A DNA stretch of 64,000 nucleotides from Trinickia mobilis (GCF_017315705.1 NZ_JAFLRF010000005.1:246303-310302); one strand, 5' to 3'. Counted from the stretch's first letter, positions 1 through 9,034 are shown. Notes: generated by a model not told the origin, from the sequence alone. Program-made: numbers and translations.

Positions 1-111
1 AGTGCGGGGCTTGCAATCTTGCGGGCAAGCTAAACCGCCCACGAGACCGGCAGCCGTTCCTAACCGATAACGCCGGTTCGATTCGTCAGCTGCGGGAAGA
101 TGCGGGTCCCG

Positions 112-600
112 CGCCGGGGTCTGAGGTTGGAAAACGAACCACAAACCGTCGAACTCGAACCCTGAAGACGGAAACGCGAGCCCCCGACCGTGGAGTTCGA
201 ATGTTTGAAGGCGGAACGCGAGCCTCAGACCGGCGCATTCGACTGTTGGAGGGCCGAAGTCCGAGCCTCAGATCGACGACTTCGACGCTTTGAGGGCGGA
301 ACGTCAGCCTCCGACCTCGGAGTTCGACTGTTTGACGGCGGAACGCGGGCCTCAGACCGTGGAGTTGTCCACGCTTTGAGAGTGGAATGCGAGGCTCAGA
401 CCTCGGAGTTCGACTGTTTGAGGGCGAAGCGCGAGCGTCAGACCTCGGAGTTCGACTGTTTGAGGGTCGAGCGCGAGCCTCAGACCTCGGAGTTCGACTG
501 TTTGAGGGTCGAGCGCGAGCCTCAGACCTCGGAGTTCGACTGTTTGAGGGTGGAGCTCACGCCTCACACCGCGGAATTCCGCTGTCCGATAGCGATGGGC
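112..600. repeat. Tandem array of about eleven 42-bp repeats
   Basis: The core TTCGA (or a close variant) recurs at 154, 196, 238, 281, 323, 365, 409, 451, 493, 535 and 577: steps of 42 bp with one 43 and one 44. The copies from about 400 to 560 are nearly identical; the outer ones decay. Within a unit, CCTCAGAC can pair with GTTTGAGG fourteen bases later (8 bp with one G-U), so each unit can fold as a hairpin. Because 42 is a multiple of 3, long repetitive reading frames stay open on both strands (for example SEFDCLRVEREPQT units on plus), but none has convincing start signals. I treat it as a non-coding minisatellite; a repeat protein cannot be excluded. Confidence 0.85.
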
Positions 601-763
601 GGGCGTTTGAAAGACGGATCGTGGAGGTGCGCTCGGCCGCTTGAGGAGAGGTGCCGAGTGCCGCTTGAGCATTGATCGAACGACCATTTCGAATATTGAG
701 AAAGGGTTGGACGCTGTTGAAGTAGGATAGGAGTCCATTCTTTCTGCGCTCGTTCGATCGAAT

Positions 764-1195
764 ATGAATAACACCTATCGGTACGGCATACATCAAAATC
801 TCACTCCCCAAGAACTTTTCTTCATCGTCCTGCTTGACGAAACCTGCAAGCAACTCGGGATTGATGATCTAGTGGGCATTTCAATGGTGCTGGTAGGGCA
901 GCCTTTCATTCCCACACGCGGAAAATTCAACGGCGCAGTGAAAGGAACATCGATTGCCTCGGTGGTGTCGAGACGAGTGCTTCCTTTCGAGCTTAAACAT
1001 AAAGTCTTGCCCACAGTAACCTCGTTCACAAGCCTTGCTTTGCTAAGAATCAAGTTCACGAATAATCTCGGCGCTTTTGTTGGGCGAACGATTCCGGGCG
1101 TAGGCTGGGTTCTTCTCGCATCTGATGTTTCGATTATTATTTTTCGATCGGTTGCTGCTTATCAAAAGATGGTGAAGCCTGAGGATCGTATCTAA
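764..1195 (+). CDS. STM2901-like small protein, function unknown
   Basis: This 143-residue protein recalls the STM2901 family of enterobacteria and Burkholderia: an N-terminal TPQELFFIVLLDETCKQLGI segment, a central GQPFIPTRGKF...KGTSIAS stretch, and a C-terminal hydrophobic segment around GAFVGRTIPGVGWVLLASD that may associate with the membrane. Function is unknown. Its stop overlaps the next start by one base (TAATG), so the two are translationally coupled. Base composition is clearly more AT-rich than the genes further on, which suggests horizontal gain. The family assignment rests on recalled sequence pattern only. Confidence 0.6.
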   Translation: MNNTYRYGIHQNLTPQELFFIVLLDETCKQLGIDDLVGISMVLVGQPFIPTRGKFNGAVKGTSIASVVSRRVLPFELKHKVLPTVTSFTSLALLRIKFTNNLGAFVGRTIPGVGWVLLASDVSIIIFRSVAAYQKMVKPEDRI

Positions 1196-1554
1196 TGGCC
1201 GAAAGAGATGACGAGTGGACGGCCCTCAGCCGCTTTTTTGAGCCGAGAGTAGGAAGCAGGCGGGCTTTTGGGCCGAATGTGCTGTCTAGAGACATGGACC
1301 TTTATCACGATTTGGACATGCAGCCCAAGGCAATCGGAACAGCACTAAACGATTGGGCGGAGCAGTTCGGCATCGATATGTCCGAATTTAATTTGGATTT
1401 CTATTATCCAACGTACAAGCTCACTCGTTGGCAGTTCCTGATAACGGTGGGAAAAAGTCTTTATAGCAAGAAGGCGCGTGAAGTGCTCGGTGGCCGTTTG
1501 CTCACCTTGGGAATGCTTGAGGAAGCGATGATCAAACGAAAATGGTCAATCTGA
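1195..1554 (+). CDS. DUF1493 family protein
   Basis: The 119-residue product matches the DUF1493 pattern: an acidic N-terminus, a start resembling a small acyl-carrier-like helical domain (LYHDLDMQPKAIGTALNDW), then FGIDMSEFNLDFYYP and a C-terminal helix rich in Leu. The biochemical role of DUF1493 is not established. It follows the STM2901-like gene with a one-base overlap, and this pairing is what I recall from other genomes, so the two products probably act together. AT-rich like its partner. Confidence 0.65.
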   Translation: MAERDDEWTALSRFFEPRVGSRRAFGPNVLSRDMDLYHDLDMQPKAIGTALNDWAEQFGIDMSEFNLDFYYPTYKLTRWQFLITVGKSLYSKKAREVLGGRLLTLGMLEEAMIKRKWSI

Positions 1555-1600
1555 TTCGTTGATGAGCGCTTGCCGCTATCCACCGAGGCGCGGACGCCGC

Positions 1601-2005
1601 ATGCAAGCCGTGAAATTGCTCCGGGTGTTGCTATTTGCGGGGGCAGCTTTGGCAAATGCTGCCATTGCATCCGACCATCCAATTACCGGAACGGGAGAAT
1701 TCGTCGGGCACGGTCGACAATGCGACGGCAGGCTTCGCGTCAACGCAAAGACGATCGAATGGCGTACCCCTTTTGCAAGTTGCGGAAAGCGGCCCTATGC
1801 GGTCATCGAACGCGACTTGCAAGCGGCCAAGCCGTCAATCGTGTTTCAGCTGAAAGGCCGAGCATGCGGCTTCGGGATCATCTCTCTTCACTGGGACCCG
1901 GAATATCCCGACTACTGGATCGCAAAGGGGTATCGGAATTTGGAAGCCTACAAGAGCAATAGCACCGACTTCTTAGGCTGCAGCCTGGAGAAGCAGGGCA
2001 AGTGA
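1601..2005 (+). CDS. Small secreted hypothetical protein with four cysteines
   Basis: I do not recognise a family. Starting at ATG 1601, residues 1-23 form a clean signal peptide (MQAVKLLRVLLFAGAALANA followed by AIA) ending near Ala-Ser; the TTG 1559 and ATG 1562 starts would add an Arg-rich extension before it and look wrong. The mature part of about 110 residues has four Cys (RQCDG, FASCG, GRACG, FLGCS), enough for two disulfides, fitting a periplasmic or exported protein. It directly follows the DUF1493 gene (46 bp) on the same strand and may be co-transcribed. Confidence 0.6.
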   Translation: MQAVKLLRVLLFAGAALANAAIASDHPITGTGEFVGHGRQCDGRLRVNAKTIEWRTPFASCGKRPYAVIERDLQAAKPSIVFQLKGRACGFGIISLHWDPEYPDYWIAKGYRNLEAYKSNSTDFLGCSLEKQGK

Positions 2006-2014
2006 TCGATGAGA

Positions 2015-2035
2015 CAGGGCCGCCGGCCCTGCTTT
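2015..2035 (+). terminator. Hairpin between convergent genes
   Basis: CAGGGCCG-C-CGGCCCTG (8-bp perfect arms) lies 10 bp after the stop at 2005 and is followed by CTTTCG. It sits between convergent genes and may terminate the plus-strand transcript; the T-run is short. Confidence 0.4.
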
Positions 2036-2046
2036 CGCATGCGGAC

Positions 2047-3036
2047 TTATCGGTGACTCCCGGCCTTTCCGCCCACGCGCGTTTCAGCCTCGCCCTCCAA
2101 CGCCGCCCGCGCACAAACCTCGTCCGTCACCAGCCCCGACAGCCACCCGCCTTTGAGCGCCGCCATCACCGCGCCGCGTTTTCTCTCCCCGCCTGCAAAC
2201 CCGATCGTCGGCCGCTTCGGCGGCGAGTCGAGCGGAATGCTCGTGACGCGCCGCCCGGTCGGCGATTCGACGCGCTTGCCGTCGGCATCGATCGGCAGCC
2301 CGAGCATCTCCGCCACGGCGCCCAGTTCCATCAGCTCGTTCAATTCGCCGGTCGTAATGAAGCCGTCTTCATGCAGCGGACAGTGCAGCCCGATATTGCC
2401 GATCCCGACAAACGCGACATCCGCTTCGCCCGTCAGCGCCTCCACGATCCGATACAACCGGTGGTTGCACCACTGTGCGCGTTCGGCTTCGTTATCCGCG
2501 ATCAGTGGCGCAGGCAGCAAGAAATGCTTGCCGCCGGTCTTCTCGGAGATATGCAGCGCGACGTCGTAGCGGTTCGACGAGCCGTCCTGAGCAATCGCCC
2601 CGACCATCGACACCAGCCGGTGCTGCGGGCGCTCGAGCTGCGCGATCTGATCGACCGCGCCCTTCAGCGTCCGGCCGCTGCTGACGGCGATCACCATCGG
2701 CTTCTCTTCGATCAGGTAGCGCTCCATCACCTGCGCGCCCGCTACGGCGAGCTTGCGATCGACGGCTTCGGCGCTGTCGTCGTCGATCGGCACGACTTCG
2801 CACATCGACAAGCCATAGCGCGCCGACAATTGTTCGGCGAGCGCAAGGCAATCGGCGAGCCGGTGGTCGACGCGCACGCGGATCAGGTTCTTCTCGACCG
2901 CGAACGCGACCAGCCGCTGCGCGACCGGGCGCGACACCTGGAGCTTTTCGGCGATCTCGTTCTGGGTGTTGCCGGCGACGTAGTAGAGCCACGCCGCGCG
3001 TGTTGCGAGATCGAGTTTTTCGTTGGATTTGGGCAC
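2047..3036 (-). CDS. SorC/DeoR-type sugar-binding transcriptional regulator of the arabinitol genes
   Basis: 329 residues with the SorC layout: an N-terminal helix-turn-helix (about residues 10-50: AAWLYYVAGNTQNEIAEKLQ then VSRPVAQRLVAFA) and a C-terminal sugar-phosphate-binding domain with VAFVGIGNIG near residue 215, GELNELMELGAVAEMLG and GFAGGERKRGAVMAALKG. Such proteins bind phosphorylated sugars and repress or activate nearby catabolic operons. The start is a GTG at 3036. It is the last gene of the run dalD-xylulokinase-regulator, 22 bp after the kinase, so it probably controls this cluster. Confidence 0.88.
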   Translation of the reverse strand: MPKSNEKLDLATRAAWLYYVAGNTQNEIAEKLQVSRPVAQRLVAFAVEKNLIRVRVDHRLADCLALAEQLSARYGLSMCEVVPIDDDSAEAVDRKLAVAGAQVMERYLIEEKPMVIAVSSGRTLKGAVDQIAQLERPQHRLVSMVGAIAQDGSSNRYDVALHISEKTGGKHFLLPAPLIADNEAERAQWCNHRLYRIVEALTGEADVAFVGIGNIGLHCPLHEDGFITTGELNELMELGAVAEMLGLPIDADGKRVESPTGRRVTSIPLDSPPKRPTIGFAGGERKRGAVMAALKGGWLSGLVTDEVCARAALEGEAETRVGGKAGSHR

Positions 3037-3058
3037 GATGCCGCCGGAGTGTGAGAGG

Positions 3059-4540
3059 TTAGGCGAGCCGCTTGCGAGAGGGCTCGAAAAGCGGCTGCAC
3101 GTGGCGATACAGCTCGCGATAGGCCGTGAGGCGCTCGCGCAGTTGCGCGTGACGCTCCGCGTTCGGCGTGAACTCCGCCTGGACCGGCGGCTTCGTCAGC
3201 ACCCGTGAGGGGTCGCCGCCGGCCGCGAGCCAGCCCAGGCGCGCGGCCCCGAGCGCGGCGCCCGTCTCGCCGCCGCCGTGCTGGCGGGTTTTCGTGGCGA
3301 GCGCGTCGGCGAGCAATTGCGCCCAATACGCGCTGCGCGCGCCGCCGCCGATCATCGACAGCGCGCTCACTTCGGTGCCGGCCGCCGCGAGCGCGTCGAG
3401 GCCGTCGGCGAGCGCGAGCGTCACGCCTTCGAGGACCGAATAGCCGAGCAGCGCGCGGTCGGTCGCGTGCGTCATGCCGAAGAAAACGCCTTGCGCGTAG
3501 GGGTCGTTGTGCGGCGTGCGCTCGCCCGAGAGATACGGCAGAAAGAGCGGCGCGCTCGGAAGCGTCTCGCCGTCGAGCGCTTCGACTTCCGCGAGCAGCG
3601 TCGGCTCGTCGGTGCCGGTGAGCTTGCAGACCCAGCGCAGGCAGCTCGCCGCCGACAAGACCACGCTCATCTGATGCCAGCGGTCCGGAATCGCGTGGCA
3701 GAACGCGTGCACGGCGGACGCCGGATTCGGCCGGAAGCGGTCGCCGACGACGCACAGCACGCCCGACGTGCCGAGCGACACAAATCCGTCGCCGGGCTGC
3801 GTGGCGCCGATGCCGATCGCGCTCGTGGCGTTATCGCCGCCGCCTGCAGCGACGACGACTTCGCCGCTCAGGCCCCATTCGCGCGCGAGTTCGGCGCGCA
3901 GCATGCCGGAGGGCTCGCTGCCTTCGGCAAGACGCGGCATCTGCGAGCGGCTCATGCCGCAGGCTGCGAGCAACGTATCGGACCAGTCGCGGCGCGCAAC
4001 GTCGAGCCACAGCGTGCCGGCTGCGTCGGACGGATCGGAGACCTTGCCGCCCGTCAGTTGCAGCCGCAGATAGTCCTTGGGCAGCAGCACGCACGCGGTG
4101 TGCCGGAACAATTCGGGTTCATGGCGCGCGACCCACAAGAGCTTCGGCGCCGTGAAGCCAGGCATCGCGAGGTTGCCCGCGATGCGGTGCAGATCGGGCG
4201 CGCGCTCGGTCAGTTCCGCGCATTCGTCGACGCTGCGCATGTCGTTCCAGAGGATCGCGGGGCGAAGCACGCGGTCGACGCTGTCGAGCAGCACCGCGCC
4301 GTGCATCTGGCCCGACAGGCCGATGCCGCAAATCTGCGCGAACTCGGCGGGGCGGGCTTCGCGCAATGCGGCGATCGCGGCGCGCGTGCCGTTCCACCAG
4401 TCGGCGGGATTCTGTTCGGCCCAGCGCGGATGCGGACGGGAAACCGTGAACGGCGCGCCCGCCGTGCCGATCACGCTTCCGTTGGGGGCGAGCAGCAGCA
4501 CTTTCACTTCGGACGTGCCGAGGTCGATGCCGAGATACAT
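3059..4540 (-). CDS. xylB: Xylulokinase (D-xylulose 5-kinase)
   Basis: 493 residues of FGGY kinase type I: GIDLGTSEVKVLLL at the N-terminus (phosphate 1 loop), LSGQMHGAVLLD (the xylulokinase signature), GGGDNATSAIGIG (adenosine side), FLPYLSGERTPHNDP and GGGARSAYWAQLLADAL in the C-terminal domain. It phosphorylates D-xylulose to D-xylulose 5-phosphate with ATP, feeding the pentose phosphate pathway. It lies 86 bp after the D-arabinitol dehydrogenase, whose product is D-xylulose, so it is the functional DalK of this organism. Confidence 0.93.
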   Translation of the reverse strand: MYLGIDLGTSEVKVLLLAPNGSVIGTAGAPFTVSRPHPRWAEQNPADWWNGTRAAIAALREARPAEFAQICGIGLSGQMHGAVLLDSVDRVLRPAILWNDMRSVDECAELTERAPDLHRIAGNLAMPGFTAPKLLWVARHEPELFRHTACVLLPKDYLRLQLTGGKVSDPSDAAGTLWLDVARRDWSDTLLAACGMSRSQMPRLAEGSEPSGMLRAELAREWGLSGEVVVAAGGGDNATSAIGIGATQPGDGFVSLGTSGVLCVVGDRFRPNPASAVHAFCHAIPDRWHQMSVVLSAASCLRWVCKLTGTDEPTLLAEVEALDGETLPSAPLFLPYLSGERTPHNDPYAQGVFFGMTHATDRALLGYSVLEGVTLALADGLDALAAAGTEVSALSMIGGGARSAYWAQLLADALATKTRQHGGGETGAALGAARLGWLAAGGDPSRVLTKPPVQAEFTPNAERHAQLRERLTAYRELYRHVQPLFEPSRKRLA

Positions 4541-4626
4541 GGGCAGGGATCGGGTCGTTGGGGATGCGCTACTTTAGCCGCGCGGCGCGCGATGCGCCAA
4601 TGGGCGCTGGACCTGAGAGGGCCGCC

Positions 4627-6030
4627 TCATTTGCCTCGTTTCGCCAGCCATTCGTCGACGCGCCGGAGCGCCGCGCGCACTGCGTTCTCGAGTTGCGCGC
4701 CTTGCGCCATGCCGCCCCACAGCAGGCGATCGGCACAGAACGCCGCGAGCGGGTCCGGTGCCGCGAAGACCGCGCGTGCAGCGCGTTCGTCCATCACGCC
4801 ATCCTGATACGCGTACGGCAGCAGGCCTCGCTGCCAGCGGTCGAGAAAGCGGAAGAACAACGCGGGCAGCACCGCCGTTGCCGCCGGTTCGGCGCCGCGC
4901 CTGAAGCATTCGACGAGCGTCGGCGCGATGAAGCCGGGGAGCTTCGAGAAGCCGTCCGCCGCGACGCGCTGGTTCGTGTCCTGGATATACGGATTGCTGA
5001 AGCGGTCGAGCACGACGTCGCGATACCGCGCGAGATCGAGCGGGCTCGGCGCGAGGCACGGGATCACGTCTTCGGTCACGTAGTCGTATGCGAAGCGGCG
5101 GATGTCGGCGTCGAGCGTGCCTTCGTGGATGTAGTCGAGGCCGACGAGCGTGCCTGCCCACGCGATGCAACTGTGCGTCGCGTTGAGGATGCGGATCTTC
5201 GCCTCCTCGTACGGCAGCACCGATTCGACGAGCTCCGCGCCGACCCGCTCCCATGCCGGGCGCCCCGCGCAGAACCGGTCTTCGATCACCCATTGGATGA
5301 ACGCTTCGCCCATCACGGGGCACGCGTCGGCGAAGCCGGTCGCGGCGAGCACGCGTTCGCGCACGTCGTCGGTCGGGCGCGGCGTGATGCGGTCGACCAT
5401 CGAGTTCGGACACGCCGTATTCGCATCGAACCAGGCCAGCAGTGCCGCTTGTCCGCGCTGTTCGAGAAACGCGCGCATCCCGGCGTGGAAGCGCTCGCCG
5501 TTGCTGCGCAGGTTGTCGCAGCTTTGCAGCGTCACCGGCCCCGCGTCGCGCTGCATCCGCGCTTCGAGCATGGCGGCGAGCGCGCCGTAGATCGTGGTGC
5601 GCGCACCGCCCAGATCGGCGGCGAGATCGGGGTTCTTCGCGTCGAGCCGGTCGTGCTCGTCGAGGTAATAGCCGCCTTCGGTGACGGTGAACGACACGAT
5701 CTTGCATGCAGGATCGGCGCCGGCGTCGACGAGCTCGGCGAGCGACGGCGACCACGGCACGACGCGCTTGATCGAGCGGATCGTCTCGCAGGCGCGCTCG
5801 CCTTGCGGCGTCACGGTTTCGAGCGTGTAGACGCCGTGCTGGGCGGCGAGCGCTTCGAGCACCGCGTTCATGTCGCCGCGGATGTTGCCGACGGTGAGCG
5901 ACCATTGCGGTTCGTGCGGCCCCGACGCCTCGTTCAGCCGGTGCAGGTACCACGCCTGATGCGCGCGGTGAAACGATCCCGCGCCGATGTGCAGGATCAC
6001 GTTCGTGCCGGCGCCGTTTGCGTTGTTCAT
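4627..6030 (-). CDS. dalD: D-arabinitol 4-dehydrogenase (mannitol dehydrogenase family)
   Basis: 467 residues, close in length to DalD (about 455). The N-terminus [20 protein letters not shown] carries the family's nucleotide-binding GxGxFHRAH pattern, followed by [19 protein letters not shown] and [11 protein letters not shown], which match Klebsiella DalD closely as I remember it. The polyol-specific long-chain dehydrogenase motif is seen in [10 protein letters not shown] (catalytic Lys). Reaction: D-arabinitol + NAD+ to D-xylulose. First gene of the minus-strand operon; AGGAG lies 10 bp before the ATG. Mannitol or sorbitol activity is possible, but the xylulokinase neighbour supports arabinitol. 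Confidence 0.88.
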   Translation of the reverse strand: MNNANGAGTNVILHIGAGSFHRAHQAWYLHRLNEASGPHEPQWSLTVGNIRGDMNAVLEALAAQHGVYTLETVTPQGERACETIRSIKRVVPWSPSLAELVDAGADPACKIVSFTVTEGGYYLDEHDRLDAKNPDLAADLGGARTTIYGALAAMLEARMQRDAGPVTLQSCDNLRSNGERFHAGMRAFLEQRGQAALLAWFDANTACPNSMVDRITPRPTDDVRERVLAATGFADACPVMGEAFIQWVIEDRFCAGRPAWERVGAELVESVLPYEEAKIRILNATHSCIAWAGTLVGLDYIHEGTLDADIRRFAYDYVTEDVIPCLAPSPLDLARYRDVVLDRFSNPYIQDTNQRVAADGFSKLPGFIAPTLVECFRRGAEPAATAVLPALFFRFLDRWQRGLLPYAYQDGVMDERAARAVFAAPDPLAAFCADRLLWGGMAQGAQLENAVRAALRRVDEWLAKRGK

Positions 6031-6106
6031 GGGGTGTCTCCTGCTGGATGGGGCGTGCCGCGTCTTCGGTCCGCGCCTTTTTGTATGACGACGATTGTCG
6101 AACAGT

Positions 6107-6145
6107 GCCGAGCATTTGCTCGTTTAATGAACGAATGATCGTATT
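6107..6145. promoter_or_regulatory. Candidate operator region between dalD and the FGGY kinase
   Basis: The 407-bp divergent gap 6031-6437 holds an AT-richer patch with overlapping inverted half-sites: CGTTTAATGAACG at 6121 and ACGAATGATCGT at 6131. Position upstream of dalD fits a binding site for the SorC-type regulator. The rest of the gap shows nothing beyond the hairpin element at 6380. Inference only. Confidence 0.35.
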
Positions 6146-6379
6146 CGGGTTGTCGAAAGTCAAGGCGACGGCGAGGAGATTTCAATGGCGCATTGCGGCG
6201 CGCGGGGAGGGTTCGTGCGGGTTTCGACGGAGTTCGGGCCTTGTGGTGCCGCATCGGGCGGCCGATGTTGCATCGCACAAACCGCACCGCGGCCGAGCAT
6301 GCACCGTCAGCGCCCATGACGTCGGCTGCTCTATCATCGGCGGCACGGCAAAACGCACGTAACGCGGTTACCCGCAGCC

Positions 6380-6424
6380 TTGCATGGGACCAGAGTTAGC
6401 GCTAAAGCGCTAACTCTGGTCGAC
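6380..6424 (+). repeat. Dispersed 45-bp hairpin element, copy A
   Basis: TTGCATGGG, then a perfect palindrome (ACCAGAGTTAGCGCT, AA, AGCGCTAACTCTGGT at 6389-6420), ending GTCGAC. Two other copies of exactly the same length occur at 32593 and 33603, and a diverged hairpin with the same core at 11047. It sits 14 bp before the FGGY kinase ATG, so it lies in that gene's leader. Confidence 0.85.
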
Positions 6425-6437
6425 AGGAGACACGCAC

Positions 6438-7982
6438 ATGGACTACGTCATCGGCGTCGATATCGGCACGCAGAGCACGAAGGCGCTCGTCGTCGACACG
6501 CACGGCGCGATCGTCGCGCAGCACGCCAGCAGCTATCAGCCGGACACGCCGAAGCCGCTGTGGGCCGAGCAATGGCCGTCGGTCTGGTTTGACGCGGTGA
6601 CCGAATGCATCGCGCGATGCGTCGAGCGGGCGCGGGCGGCGGGCGTGGCGCCGGCGTCGATCAAGGCGGTCTGCGTGAGCAGCCTGTACGGCGGCTCGGG
6701 CATTCCGGTCGACCGCGATATCGAGCCGCTCCATCCGTGCCTGATCTGGATGGACCGCCGCGCGACCGCGCAAGTGCAATGGGTGCAGGAGAACGTCGAT
6801 GTCGCGCGGCTGCAGGCGATCACCGGTAACGGCGTCGACAGTTACTACGGCTTTACGAAAATGCTGTGGCTGAAGCAGAACGCGCCCGAGGTGTGGGCGA
6901 AGACGCGCTACTTCCTGCCGCCGAATGCCTACATGATTTACCGCCTGACCGGCGAGATCGCAGTCGATCACAGCTCGGCCTGCAATATCGGCGGTGTCTA
7001 CGACATCGCGCGCCGTGACTGGTCGGGCGAAGCGCTCGATATGCTCGGCATTCCGGCCGGGCTGATGCCGCCTCGGCTCGTCGCGTCTTCGGACGTGGTC
7101 GGCAGGCTGCTGCCGCAGTGGTCCGCGCAGCTCGGGCTCGAAGCGGGGACGCCGATCGTCGCGGGCGGCGTCGATGCGGCCGTCGCCACGTTTGCCGCCG
7201 GTGCCGCTCGCACCGGGCAGCACGTCGCAATGATCGGCACGAGCATGTGCTGGGGCTACATCAATCAGAGTGTCGACGCGCGGCACGGGCTCGTCAGCAT
7301 GCCGCATGTCTTCAACGGTGCGCACGACTTATACGTGTTCGGCGGCGCGATTGCCGCGGGTGCCTCGATCACGTGGTTTCGCGAGCAGTTCTGTCACGAG
7401 GAGACCGAAGCGGCGCGCGCGACGCCTCTCGGCGATCCTCATCGCCTGCTCGAAGAAGCGGCCGCGCGCATTCCCGCCGGCGCGGACGGCGTGATGTTCC
7501 TGCCGTATCTGATGGGCGAGCGCAGCCCCGTCTGGGATGCGAAGGCGAGCGGGGCGCTGGTCGGCTTGAGCCTCTTTCACACGCGCGCGCATTGTTATCG
7601 CGCGGTGCTCGAAGGCGTGTCGTTCGCGCTCAAGCACAACATCGAGGCGGGACGCCAAGGCGCGCAGACGCTCGACGACCGGCTGATCGTCGTCGGCGGC
7701 GCCGCGCATTCGGACCTGTGGATGCAGATCATCGCAGACGTGACGGGCTATCCGGTCTACACGATCGAGCAGGATGTCGAGGCCGCGATGGGCGCGGCCC
7801 TGCTGGCGGCGCTCGGCGCGGGGCTCGTGTCGGAAGAGGATGCCGCGCGCGGCTGGGTCACGCTCGCCGAGCGCGCGCAGCCCGATGCCCGGCGGCAGGC
7901 GCTCTACGCGCAGCGCTTTGGCATCTACGCGGATTTGTATCCGGCGCTCAAGCCGTTGATGCACCGCTTGCGGGCGACGTGA
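6438..7982 (+). CDS. FGGY-family carbohydrate kinase, substrate unknown
   Basis: 514 residues with the two-domain FGGY kinase fold: GVDIGTQSTKALVVD (phosphate 1), SSLYGGSGIPVD, GGVDAAVATFAAGA (phosphate 2), FLPYLMGERSPVWD and VVGGAAHSDLWMQIIAD (adenosine loop). It phosphorylates a sugar or polyol with ATP. It lacks the LSGQMHG xylulokinase signature of its neighbour, so it should act on another substrate. It is divergent from the arabinitol operon; the AGGAG at about 6425 gives a good ribosome binding site. Confidence 0.88.
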   Translation: MDYVIGVDIGTQSTKALVVDTHGAIVAQHASSYQPDTPKPLWAEQWPSVWFDAVTECIARCVERARAAGVAPASIKAVCVSSLYGGSGIPVDRDIEPLHPCLIWMDRRATAQVQWVQENVDVARLQAITGNGVDSYYGFTKMLWLKQNAPEVWAKTRYFLPPNAYMIYRLTGEIAVDHSSACNIGGVYDIARRDWSGEALDMLGIPAGLMPPRLVASSDVVGRLLPQWSAQLGLEAGTPIVAGGVDAAVATFAAGAARTGQHVAMIGTSMCWGYINQSVDARHGLVSMPHVFNGAHDLYVFGGAIAAGASITWFREQFCHEETEAARATPLGDPHRLLEEAAARIPAGADGVMFLPYLMGERSPVWDAKASGALVGLSLFHTRAHCYRAVLEGVSFALKHNIEAGRQGAQTLDDRLIVVGGAAHSDLWMQIIADVTGYPVYTIEQDVEAAMGAALLAALGAGLVSEEDAARGWVTLAERAQPDARRQALYAQRFGIYADLYPALKPLMHRLRAT

Positions 7983-8008
7983 GCGGCGAGCGCAGCGGGC
8001 TTCGTGAC

Positions 8009-8042
8009 GCGCGGCGGCCCGGTTGCCGCCGGGCCGCCGCGC
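8009..8042. terminator. Strong GC hairpin between convergent genes
   Basis: GCGCGGCGGCCCGG (8009-8022) pairs perfectly with CCGGGCCGCCGCGC (8029-8042) across a 6-base loop. It lies between the convergent FGGY kinase and kynA stops. No T-run follows on either strand, so it is a hairpin terminator or barrier rather than a classical intrinsic terminator. Confidence 0.5.
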
Positions 8043-8045
8043 CGC

Positions 8046-9023
8046 TCAAAGCACGGTCCGTACGTGCCACAGTTCCGGAAACAGCACGACGTCGAGCATC
8101 TTGCGCAGATACGGCGCGCCGCTCGTGCCGCCCGTGCCCTGCTTGAAGCCGATGATCCGCTCGACCGTGGTCACATGGCGGAAGCGCCATTGACGGAACG
8201 CGTCTTCGAGATCGACCAGTTCCTCGGCCATCTCATACAGCGCCCAATGTTGCGTCGGATTGCGATAGACCTCGAGCCACGCCGCTTCGACCGACGCGTC
8301 GTGCGTGGTCGGCTGGGTCCAGTCGCGCTCGAGCCGTTCGGGCGCGATCGGAAAGCCGCGCCGCGCGAGCAGGCGCACGACTTCGTCGTAGAACGACGGC
8401 GCTTCGAGCGACGCCTTCACTTCGGCGAAGATCTCCGGACGATGCGCGTGCGGCTTCAGCATCTGCTCGTTCTTGTTGCCGAGCAGGAACTCGATCTGCC
8501 GGTACTGATACGACTGAAACCCGGACGACTGCCCGAGATACGGACGCATCGCCGTGTACTCGGACGGCGTCATCGTCGCGAGCACGTTCCACGCCTGCAC
8601 GAGCTGTTCGAGGATGCGCGATACGCGCGCGAGCATCTTGAACGCGGGCGCCAGGTCGTCGCGATGCACGCACGCGAGCGCCGCGCGAAGCTCGTAGAGC
8701 GCGAGCTTCATCCATAGCTCGCTCGTCTGATGCTGAATGATGAACAGCATCTCGTTGTGATCGGGCGAGAGCGGGTGCTGCGCCGACAGGATGGACCCAA
8801 GCGACAGGTAATCGTCGTAGCTCATCGACTTCGAGAAATCGAGCTGCGCGTCGTGCCAGCCTTCGTCGCCTTCCGGCACGTGCGAACCGGGCGCCGGAGC
8901 GTGCGGCACGCTCTCGCCGCCGTGTCCGAACGGGCAGCCTTGCGCGCGGCTGTCCGTCTTTGCCGCGGCCGCCTCTGCGGCGTCCGCTGGCGCATCCTCA
9001 GGCAGTTGCATATGGTCGGTCAT
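8046..9023 (-). CDS. kynA: Tryptophan 2,3-dioxygenase
   Basis: 325 residues; the core from about residue 50 ([20 protein letters not shown], then [39 protein letters not shown] and [20 protein letters not shown]) is the heme-dependent tryptophan 2,3-dioxygenase family. It opens the indole ring of L-tryptophan to N-formylkynurenine. The first 45 residues are an Ala-rich extension seen in other Burkholderia KynA proteins as I recall. Start ATG 9023 is set by AAGGAGAG 6 bp upstream, which overlaps the kynU stop region; last gene of kynB-kynU-kynA. Confidence 0.96.
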   Translation of the reverse strand: MTDHMQLPEDAPADAAEAAAAKTDSRAQGCPFGHGGESVPHAPAPGSHVPEGDEGWHDAQLDFSKSMSYDDYLSLGSILSAQHPLSPDHNEMLFIIQHQTSELWMKLALYELRAALACVHRDDLAPAFKMLARVSRILEQLVQAWNVLATMTPSEYTAMRPYLGQSSGFQSYQYRQIEFLLGNKNEQMLKPHAHRPEIFAEVKASLEAPSFYDEVVRLLARRGFPIAPERLERDWTQPTTHDASVEAAWLEVYRNPTQHWALYEMAEELVDLEDAFRQWRFRHVTTVERIIGFKQGTGGTSGAPYLRKMLDVVLFPELWHVRTVL

Positions 9024-9034
9024 CGCCGCTCTCC

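Noticed and set aside
112-600. CRISPR array
   Set aside because: The whole 42-bp unit repeats with no unique spacers and there are no cas genes in the window.
190-675. Repeat-rich reading frame of 161 residues, and an opposite-strand frame at 352-774
   Set aside because: Their length comes from the 42-bp period; frame shifts by 1 and 2 bp occur between units (238 to 281, 365 to 409) and no ribosome binding site fits, so I keep only the repeat array.
2002-3054. 350-residue plus-strand frame antisense to the SorC regulator
   Set aside because: Arg/His-rich composition typical of antisense shadow frames in GC-rich DNA; the minus-strand gene has clear domains.
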